Below are positions 1 to 5,168 of a stretch of DNA of 23,326 bases, piece by piece (the first letter of the stretch is position 1; every line of letters starts with the position of its first letter). This stretch comes from an uncultured Eubacteriales bacterium. GTDB taxonomy: Bacteria > Bacillota > Clostridia > Oscillospirales > Acutalibacteraceae. The stretch is taken from the NCBI GenBank assembly GCA_934486455.1, contig CAKSPR010000029.1:1-23326 (forward strand). Reading direction: 5' to 3'. The position numbers and the translations under genes were made by a program. A model generated the notes under the pieces. That model made no database searches. It worked only from the letters and a program-made list of their open reading frames with translations, and was not told the origin of the DNA.

Positions 1-345
1 ATCCTCTGCCAAATCGGCGGGAAGCATGGATAAAAGCCGCAGGTCGGCCTCCTTTTCAAGCTCCTTATAGGCGGTTTTAATGTCCTTGTTATAGTATTTA
101 ACGGGGGTGGGGAGATCGCCTGTTATTATCTCGCTTGCATCGTGGAAAATTCCCATAACGGCCACACGCTCCGGGTCGACATTTCCGCTAAAGCGCCTGT
201 TTCGAATGACTGCGAGACAGTGGGCAATGACTGCCGTTTCAAGGCTGTGTTCGGTAAGATTTTCTTCGCGGCTCGACCGCATAAGCGCCCATCGGTTGAT
301 GTATTTCATCCGAAAGAGCATTGCAAAAAAATTATTTTTTTCCAT
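1..345 (-). CDS. yfbR: YfbR-type HD-domain 5'-deoxynucleotidase (N-terminal part; runs off left edge)
   Basis: The first 115 residues of a YfbR-family 5'-deoxyribonucleotidase are present; the rest lies beyond base 1. The family removes phosphate from deoxyribonucleoside 5'-monophosphates in the cytoplasm and helps balance dNTP pools. The translation begins MEKNNFFAMLFRMKYINRW and carries the family hallmarks at the same positions as I recall for E. coli YfbR: R18-W19, H33 in the EHSLE stretch, the HD pair H68-D69, E72, and the GDLPTPVKYYN segment that follows. The ATG at 345 is the only good start. It lies about 40 nt downstream of a minus-strand promoter (395-423), so the gene probably has its own transcript. 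The upstream cohesin-dockerin gene is closed by a terminator before it. Identification is strong; completeness cannot be judged. Confidence 0.93.
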   Translation of the reverse strand, partial: MEKNNFFAMLFRMKYINRWALMRSSREENLTEHSLETAVIAHCLAVIRNRRFSGNVDPERVAVMGIFHDASEIITGDLPTPVKYYNKDIKTAYKELEKEADLRLLSMLPADLAED

Positions 346-394
346 ATCTTCACTTCTTAATTGCTTGTTTAATGCGTAAATTTCCCTATTGCTC

Positions 395-423
395 ATTATA
401 CCATTTCAATGCTGTATTTGCAA
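395..423 (-). promoter_or_regulatory. Sigma-A-type promoter for yfbR
   Basis: On the minus strand, TTGCAA (423-418) is followed by a 17-nt spacer and TATAAT (400-395). A TG one base before the -10 gives an extended -10. The predicted start of transcription is near 388, giving a leader of about 43 nt to the yfbR ATG. Confidence 0.7.
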
Positions 424-527
424 GAGAAAAGAGGACATATCCCACTTAACGGTCTTTAACAAAGCATTGCGGCAAAAAACGGTCCCGGTAAGGTGCCCGT
501 TTGCGCTTTGCTGCAAATATAAGTCAC

Positions 528-570
528 AAAAAAATCCTTCCTCAAAAAGCAGACCGTTAAGAGGAAGGAT
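528..570 (-). terminator. Rho-independent terminator of the cohesin-dockerin gene
   Basis: A perfect 10-bp inverted repeat, ATCCTTCCTC (534-543) and GAGGAAGGAT (561-570), encloses a 17-nt loop. Read on the minus strand it is followed by a run of T (534-528, complement of the A run). It lies about 40 nt past the stop of the cohesin-dockerin gene. Confidence 0.85.
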
Positions 571-611
571 ATTATTATTCACTTAATTTGCCGACCGAGC
601 CGACCGATTTA

Positions 612-1343
612 TCAGTCTTTATAGGGAAGCTCGGAACGAATGTTAACGATATACTGGAGAATTCCGAGAGCGTCCTGAGTATCGATCTTGTCGTCGGAGT
701 TAACATTGGCAACCTTGGCTGCTCTCTCGTCGAGGGTAACGATACCAACGACCGACTGAAGAACCATAAGAGCGTCTTCGGAGTTGACCTTTCCGTCGTT
801 GTTAACATCACCGTACATAAGGGTGCTTTCGCCGACCTTAACGGCACCGTTTTCAGCGGTATATCCGGTGTAGATGGCGGCGTCGGCATTTGCCATTTCG
901 TCGACAACGAGGGTAACCTCAGAGTCGCCGGCTGCAGCGTCGGTCTTAATGGTGAAAGCAACATTGAAAAGGATACCGTCGCCGGTAACATTTTCGGACT
1001 TGATGAAGCTGATGTAGACCTTTCCGGCCTCGGCGGTGTTTACCTGATAGATGACCTTGGTGGAGTCGGCGGTGTCAACTGCGCCGTCGAGAATTCCGGC
1101 GGGGGTAATGTCATCATCGGTGATTGAGAGAACGGCCGCATCATAGGAGATGACGGCGGTGAGGGAAGCCATTCCGGAGTTGTCTTTGACGGAAAGGGGA
1201 AGGGAAACCTTTTCACCCTTTGCGCCTTCAGCGGTGCCGACAGACACTACGGCCGAGGTGGTGGGCTCTCCTTCGGCAAACGCAGTAACGCAAACGGCGC
1301 AAAGCATTGCCACGCATAATAATATGGATACTAACTTTTTCAT
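612..1343 (-). CDS. Secreted cohesin-dockerin protein (single cohesin plus type I dockerin)
   Basis: A 243-residue exported protein. Residues 1-23 form a signal peptide: a KK n-region, a hydrophobic core, and likely cleavage after AFA. Residues about 32-170 resemble a cohesin: a beta-rich domain with SLPLSVKDNSGMASLTAVI near the start and a late DSEVTLVVDE strand. Residues 177-236 are a dockerin with two calcium-binding repeats, loop D179-D190 (DVNNDGKVNSED) and loop N213-D224 (NVNSDDKIDTQD), each followed by an ALxxLQ helix. Cohesins bind dockerins in cellulosome-like assemblies, so this protein could be a small adaptor scaffoldin or could self-associate; that role is inferred. I chose the ATG at 1343 because the in-frame upstream ATG (1406) lies inside the -35 box, and AAAGGAAG sits just upstream of 1343. 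The gene is monocistronic, with its own promoter and terminator. Confidence 0.87.
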   Translation of the reverse strand: MKKLVSILLCVAMLCAVCVTAFAEGEPTTSAVVSVGTAEGAKGEKVSLPLSVKDNSGMASLTAVISYDAAVLSITDDDITPAGILDGAVDTADSTKVIYQVNTAEAGKVYISFIKSENVTGDGILFNVAFTIKTDAAAGDSEVTLVVDEMANADAAIYTGYTAENGAVKVGESTLMYGDVNNDGKVNSEDALMVLQSVVGIVTLDERAAKVANVNSDDKIDTQDALGILQYIVNIRSELPYKD

Positions 1344-1377
1344 TGCATTTTTTCTTCCTTTCGAGGTCTTTTTGTAT

Positions 1378-1406
1378 ATTATAGCCAACGAAAGGGAATT
1401 TGTCAA
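1378..1406 (-). promoter_or_regulatory. Consensus sigma-A promoter for the cohesin-dockerin gene
   Basis: On the minus strand, TTGACA (1406-1401), a 17-nt spacer and TATAAT (1383-1378) match the housekeeping consensus perfectly. Transcription should start near 1371, leaving a leader of about 28 nt. High constitutive expression is likely. Confidence 0.88.
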
Positions 1407-1631
1407 TACTTTAAACGGATTTTGTATAAATAATTTATGTAAATTGCTGACATTAATTTAAAGTAATTTTGTTTAAATTACCGATTGTTAATGCTTTAAT
1501 AATTGCAAAAATCCCGTATTCATGCGGGTTTCGGAGGAAACCTAAATGGATTTCCCGTTTCAAACCAAAGAAATAAATATAAATAATAAAGATTTTTTTT
1601 GCAACAAAACGCAAAAATTCAAAAATATTAC

Positions 1632-1660
1632 TTGAAAAAACCGTTATTTGATATTATATT
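1632..1660 (+). promoter_or_regulatory. Promoter for the zinc-ribbon/DUF4190 gene
   Basis: TTGAAA (1632-1637), 17-nt spacer, TATATT (1655-1660). The expected start of transcription is near 1667, about 38 nt before the ATG at 1705. Confidence 0.7.
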
Positions 1661-1704
1661 GTAATTATAAAGCACCGCGCTAAAAAAAGGACGGGAGAGA
1701 GAGT

Positions 1705-2541
1705 ATGAAATATTGTGAAAACTGCGGCAGACAGTGCGGCGACGATGAAAGATTCTGCAGGGCCTGCGGAAGACCTCTTTCAGGCACCGCTGCTGCTTCC
1801 GGAAATATTAACGAATCGGATTTGTTTGCCGGGCAAAGAGCTGACGGGGTAGGGAACAAAGGCCAAAGCGGCTTCGGGCAGCCCTCTGCCTGCGGCGGGA
1901 GCGTCGGCACCGCACCCTTCGCCCAAGATAATACCGTCGGAGCCGATCGACCGACAGACGACAACCGACCCGACGGTCGGCCGTCGGAGCAGCCCTTTAA
2001 CGGCCGGCGCCCCGACGATTTGGGGCAGTGCGGAGGGCAGCCGTTCGGAGGAATGCCTGTTAACGGACAGCCCGTCAACAGCCAACCCATTAACAACCAA
2101 CCTGTTAACAACCAACCTGTTAACGGCCGGCCTGCTGATCCGCCTTTTAACACACAGCAATACAATCCGCTGCCCTACGGCAATGTGCCGCCCGGTGTGC
2201 CGCCCTATAACAATGTTCCTCCCTATTACGGGCAAAGCGGAGGATATTATGCTTCCAACCCGTATATATCGCCCCAAAACCCAAACAAGGGCATAGCCAC
2301 GGCAAGCCTTGTGCTGGGAATACTGAGTCTTGTCTTTTTTTCTGTTCCCGTAATAGGATTTATATTGTCGATAATCGGGCTTATATTAGGCGTAAAAGCC
2401 ATGAAAGGCTACCAAAAGGGTGAACCCGGCAGAGGCGTAGCGGTCGCAGGATTTGTTTGCTCTGTTATCGGTCTTGCCTTCGCGGTTTTAATTATTTTAG
2501 CAGTTTTTGATTTGGCAGTTTTAACATCTTCATGCTCCTGA
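1705..2541 (+). CDS. Zinc-ribbon, low-complexity linker, DUF4190-like membrane protein
   Basis: A 278-residue protein in three parts. Residues 1-25 are a zinc ribbon with C4, C7, C18 and C21 in the pattern CxxCG...FCxxCG. Residues about 30-193 are low-complexity and rich in Pro, Asn, Gln and Gly, including five tandem P-[VI]-N-[NGS]-[QR] pentapeptides encoded at 2056-2130. Residues 194-273 are hydrophobic: a long apolar stretch around 198-231, a short charged loop (KGYQKGEPGRG), then an apolar stretch around 244-273. This is typical of the DUF4190 family, whose function is not established. The zinc ribbon and linker are probably cytoplasmic, but topology is inferred. ATG 1705 is preceded by GGGAGAGAGAG. 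The gene has its own promoter and no clear terminator; the rimP promoter follows about 120 nt downstream. Domain assignment is good; function is unknown. Confidence 0.82.
   Translation: MKYCENCGRQCGDDERFCRACGRPLSGTAAASGNINESDLFAGQRADGVGNKGQSGFGQPSACGGSVGTAPFAQDNTVGADRPTDDNRPDGRPSEQPFNGRRPDDLGQCGGQPFGGMPVNGQPVNSQPINNQPVNNQPVNGRPADPPFNTQQYNPLPYGNVPPGVPPYNNVPPYYGQSGGYYASNPYISPQNPNKGIATASLVLGILSLVFFSVPVIGFILSIIGLILGVKAMKGYQKGEPGRGVAVAGFVCSVIGLAFAVLIILAVFDLAVLTSSCS
2056..2130 (+). repeat. Five 15-bp tandem repeats inside the DUF4190 gene
   Basis: Five consecutive 15-bp units encode PVNGQ, PVNSQ, PINNQ, PVNNQ and PVNGR. Synonymous changes (CCT/CCC, GTT/GTC) separate the copies. The array could expand or contract without shifting the frame. 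Confidence 0.85.
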
Positions 2542-2663
2542 TTTCCGTTGCGAACCATTAAAATTATCATTAGAGCCGCAATTGGGTAAAACAGAGGTAA
2601 TAATGACCAAAAAGGCGCCCTTAATACAGGCATAATTCGTTATTATATTCGACTTTTAAACAC

Positions 2664-2692
2664 TTGATTTTTTGCACATAATATGGTATAGT
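2664..2692 (+). promoter_or_regulatory. Promoter of the rimP-nusA-infB operon
   Basis: TTGATT (2664-2669), 17-nt spacer, TATAGT (2687-2692), giving a predicted start near 2699. This is the only good promoter I see ahead of the translation operon. A leader hairpin follows at once. Confidence 0.65.
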
Positions 2693-2717
2693 GATTAAGG
2701 TAAAATAAACTATTGAC

Positions 2718-2750
2718 AAAGGAGTGGGGCAACCCGCTCTTTTGATTTTA
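2718..2750 (+). promoter_or_regulatory. Leader hairpin before rimP (terminator-like, possible attenuator)
   Basis: Bases 2718-2728 pair with 2733-2743 in an 11-bp stem (two G.U pairs) capped by a GCAA tetraloop of the GNRA type. The 3' side ends in TCTTTT and is followed by GATTTTA, so it resembles an intrinsic terminator lying between the promoter and rimP. The rimP ribosome binding site (2753-2758) starts ten bases later. NusA, encoded in this operon, acts at such hairpins, so autoregulation by attenuation is a reasonable inference. Confidence 0.6.
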
Positions 2751-2766
2751 TCAGGGGGTTTATGTA

Positions 2767-3231
2767 TTGTCTTCAAAAACTATTGCCGCACAGGCAAAAG
2801 AGCTTGCCGCGCCGTTTGCAGAAGAGCTTTCTCTTGAAATATGGAGCGTCAAATTCTTAAAGGAGGGAGCCGAATGGTATCTCCGCTTTTTCATCGACAA
2901 GCAGGACGGAGTGACCATTGACGACTGCGAAGCCTTTTCTAAGGCGGTGGACGGTCCTCTCGATGAGGCGGATTTTATCGATCGGTCTTATTTTTTGGAG
3001 GTGTGTTCACCGGGACTGGGCCGCGAGCTTGAAGAGCCCGAGCATTTTGAAAAGATGACCGGACGGGACATTGTTGTTAAAACATACAAGCCCTTTGGCG
3101 GAAAAAAAGAGTTCTTCGGAATTCTCGAAAGCTTTGACGGAGAAAATCTCGTGCTCGGCGACGGGGAAAATTCGATAACCTTTTCGAAAGCCGACATCGC
3201 CTCGGTAAAGCTGGACGATTACGATTTTTAA
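2767..3231 (+). CDS. rimP: Ribosome maturation factor RimP
   Basis: RimP (154 residues, normal length) is a cytoplasmic factor needed for maturation of the 30S subunit. The N-terminal domain has the family signature: a segment like LEIWSVKFLKEGAEWYLRFF, then IDKQDGVTIDDCEAFSKAVDGPLDE. The typical junction EVCSPGLGRELEEPEHFEKMTGRDIVVKTY leads to the C-terminal SH3-like domain, which ends in KLDDYDF. The start is TTG at 2767, fixed by AGGGGG at 2753-2758 with an 8-nt gap. An ATG at 2762 is out of frame. It is the first gene of the operon and is followed by nusA, the standard bacterial order. A 153-nt gap rich in CCGA motifs separates the two genes. Confidence 0.95.
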   Translation: MSSKTIAAQAKELAAPFAEELSLEIWSVKFLKEGAEWYLRFFIDKQDGVTIDDCEAFSKAVDGPLDEADFIDRSYFLEVCSPGLGRELEEPEHFEKMTGRDIVVKTYKPFGGKKEFFGILESFDGENLVLGDGENSITFSKADIASVKLDDYDF

Positions 3232-3246
3232 AGGGCGCAAAATCAC

Positions 3247-3324
3247 CCGCCGACAGGCAGACAGACCGATCGGCAACCGACCGATTTGATCGCCCGATCC
3301 GCATATTGACTTACCGACCGAATC
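3247..3324. repeat. CCGA/CCGATCGG-rich patch between rimP and nusA
   Basis: This 78-bp stretch in the rimP-nusA gap is unusually rich in CCGA, CCGACCGA and the palindrome CCGATCGG. The 11-mer CCGACCGATTT also occurs just past the cohesin-dockerin stop (600-610 region). It encodes nothing I recognise, and its role is unknown. Confidence 0.5.
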
Positions 3325-3384
3325 AACTCAATTAAATTACAAGTAACTAACGAAACAATAACTTTGAAAGGATGTTTTTGGAAA

Positions 3385-4476
3385 ATGGCAAGAAAGACCA
3401 AGGAACAGAAAGCACGGGAGGACAATTTACACGTTTTCTTTGAAGCGCTTCAAACAATGGAAAAGGAAAAGGGCATAAGCAAGGAGTATATTGCCGAGAA
3501 AATAGCCGGCGCAATTGTCGTTTCGGCCAAAAAAGACTACGGCTCCAAGGATGTCGTTTTCTGCAACATTGACTGTGAAAATAAAATTTTCGATGTATTC
3601 GTCAAAAAGACTGTGGTCAACGAGGTTGAAGATCCCGACACCGAGATACTTCTTGAGGACGCCCTCAAAATTTCCAAATCGGCCGCCGTGGGCGAGCCGG
3701 TCGAAATCCCCCTCGACACACACAGCTTCGGCCGCATAGCCGCCCAGACCGCCAAGCATGTCATCCGCCAGGGCATACGCGATGCCGAAAGAGGTCAGAC
3801 CCTCCAGGAATTCCAAAGCAAAAATCAGGAGCTGGTCACCGCCGTTGTTCAGACGGTCGATCCCATTACCGGCAACGCCACCGTCACGATCGGCGACAAC
3901 GAGGCCATTCTGCCCAGAGCCGAGCAGATACCCGGGGAGATACTTACCGAGGGACAGTACCTTAAAATTTTCGTTGTGGATGTAAGAGACAGTGAAAAAG
4001 GCCCGAAAATTATGATCTCCAGAACCCATTCCGGGCTTGTCAAGCGCCTGTTTGAAACCGAGGTTCCCGAAATATACGACGGCACCATTGAGGTTAAATC
4101 AATTTCCCGTGAGGCCGGCTCCCGTACCAAAATCGCCGTTTGGTCGAAGGACGAGAATGTTGATCCCATCGGTGCCTGCATCGGCCCCAAGGGAACGAGG
4201 GTTGCCAAGATAGTCGACGAGCTTTGCGGCGAAAAAATCGACATTGTAAAATATTCCGACGATCCCGTGGCCTTTATAAGCGAGGCTCTTTCTCCCGCCA
4301 AGGTGGTCTCGGTAGAGATTGACCCCGAGGGTGCAAAGGCATGCCATGTGTCGGTTCCCGACGCTCAGCTGTCGCTGGCTATCGGAAACAAGGGACAGAA
4401 TGCCCGCCTTGCCGCCAAGCTGACCGGCTGGAAGATTGACATTCGTCCCGAAAGCGGCTTTTACGGCGAGGATTAA
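3385..4476 (+). CDS. nusA: Transcription termination/antitermination factor NusA
   Basis: NusA binds RNA polymerase and nascent RNA and modulates pausing, termination and antitermination. The 363-residue product has the expected order: a polymerase-binding N-terminal domain (about 1-125), an S1 domain (about 130-200), and two KH domains with GPKG at 267-270 and GNKG at 334-337, ending soon after the second KH domain. That length is usual for Firmicutes, which lack the C-terminal acidic repeats of E. coli NusA. I prefer ATG 3385 (MARKTKEQK) to the in-frame TTG at 3364: AAAGGA at 3367-3372 overlaps the codons after that TTG but is well placed for the ATG. It sits in the operon between rimP and ylxR; a 100-nt gap follows. 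Confidence 0.96.
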   Translation: MARKTKEQKAREDNLHVFFEALQTMEKEKGISKEYIAEKIAGAIVVSAKKDYGSKDVVFCNIDCENKIFDVFVKKTVVNEVEDPDTEILLEDALKISKSAAVGEPVEIPLDTHSFGRIAAQTAKHVIRQGIRDAERGQTLQEFQSKNQELVTAVVQTVDPITGNATVTIGDNEAILPRAEQIPGEILTEGQYLKIFVVDVRDSEKGPKIMISRTHSGLVKRLFETEVPEIYDGTIEVKSISREAGSRTKIAVWSKDENVDPIGACIGPKGTRVAKIVDELCGEKIDIVKYSDDPVAFISEALSPAKVVSVEIDPEGAKACHVSVPDAQLSLAIGNKGQNARLAAKLTGWKIDIRPESGFYGED

Positions 4477-4576
4477 GACTTATATAAGCCTGTGACGGCT
4501 TGCAGAATGTCCCGAGTAACCTGACGGGGCTGCCGAAATTTCAGTTTAACTTCATTGCTCGAAAGGAGCGACAAAA

Positions 4577-4849
4577 TTGTCAGAAAAGAAAACGATTCCG
4601 CTGAGAAAATGCATAGCCTGCGGAGAGATGAAAACCAAGGCCGAGCTTATAAGGCTGGTTAAAACTCCCGAAGGAAGGGTCGAGCTTGACCAAAGCTTTA
4701 AGAAAAACGGAAGAGGCGCTTATGTCTGCAAAAATTCCGAGTGTCTTAAAAAGGCTGTCAGGGCAAGGCGGTTTGAACGCTCACTTTCGGCGGTGATTCC
4801 CGACGAAATATATTCTGCCTGCGAGGAGGTCATTTCAAAAAATGAATGA
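4577..4849 (+). CDS. ylxR: YlxR family (DUF448) nucleic-acid-binding protein
   Basis: A 90-residue basic protein of the YlxR family, reported as an RNA-binding or nucleoid-associated small protein encoded between nusA and infB in many Gram-positive bacteria. Visible hallmarks are PLRKCIACGE (C12, C15), LIRLVKTPEGRVELD, the signature GRGAYVC ending at C51, and C56. The start is TTG at 4577, set by GAAAGGAG at 4561-4568 with an 8-nt gap. Its end overlaps the start of ylxQ by 8 nt, so the two are probably translationally coupled. Confidence 0.93.
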   Translation: MSEKKTIPLRKCIACGEMKTKAELIRLVKTPEGRVELDQSFKKNGRGAYVCKNSECLKKAVRARRFERSLSAVIPDEIYSACEEVISKNE

Positions 4850-5168
4850 TAAGCTTCTCGGACTTTTGGGTATCGCAAGACGGAGCGGTAATCTGAAAAT
4901 CGGGTTTGAAGCCTGCGACGAGGCCGTTAAAAACGGTAAAGCAAAGCTCATACTCATCGCAAGCGACACCGCCGCTCGCACCGAAAAGGAGCTGAGATTT
5001 TCGGCAAAGGAAAAGCCGATCGAAATTATCCGAATAGCCGCCGATAAATTTACTTTGTCCTCGGCCATCGGAACATCGGCAGGGGTGGTTGCCACCTGCG
5101 ACGAGGGCTTTTCGAAAAGAGCAACAGAGCTTATAAACCAAGGAGGAAATTTACAGTATGATGATTAA
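4842..5168 (+). CDS. ylxQ: YlxQ-like L7Ae/L30e family RNA-binding protein
   Basis: A 108-residue protein of the L7Ae/L30e/S12e/Gadd45 fold, whose members bind kink-turn RNA. The pattern LLGLLGIARRSGNLKIGFE, then KLILIASDTAAR, then GTSAGVVATCDEGFSKRA matches ribosomal L7Ae-like YlxQ. It overlaps ylxR by 8 nt at the start and infB by 11 nt at the end. GGAGG near 4825 provides the ribosome binding site. Its exact role in this operon is not established. Confidence 0.9.
   Translation: MNDKLLGLLGIARRSGNLKIGFEACDEAVKNGKAKLILIASDTAARTEKELRFSAKEKPIEIIRIAADKFTLSSAIGTSAGVVATCDEGFSKRATELINQGGNLQYDD

Larger units (their letters stand above)
1344..1704. other. Divergent AT-rich intergenic region (361 bp)
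   Basis: The region separates the minus-strand cohesin-dockerin gene from the plus-strand zinc-ribbon gene and holds a promoter for each (1406-1378 and 1632-1660). Between them is a short imperfect hairpin, CCCG/CGGG (1513-1528), and a possible 29-codon reading frame (1546-1635) with a GGAGG at 1533-1537. I do not call that frame as a gene, because its last codons coincide with the -35 box of the next gene and I see no promoter for it. I recognise nothing else. Confidence 0.6.

Noticed and set aside
389..586. 65-codon plus-strand frame between yfbR and the cohesin-dockerin gene
   Set aside because: It overlaps the yfbR promoter and runs through the minus-strand terminator hairpin; no ribosome binding site.
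588..1127. Gly/Val/Asn-rich plus-strand frame of 179 codons
   Set aside because: It is antisense to the cohesin-dockerin gene, which has a signal peptide, domains, promoter and terminator.
1546..1635. 29-codon frame after a good GGAGG ribosome binding site in the divergent gap
   Set aside because: There is no promoter ahead of it, it is very AT-rich, and its end coincides with the -35 box of the next gene. It cannot be supported without conservation data.
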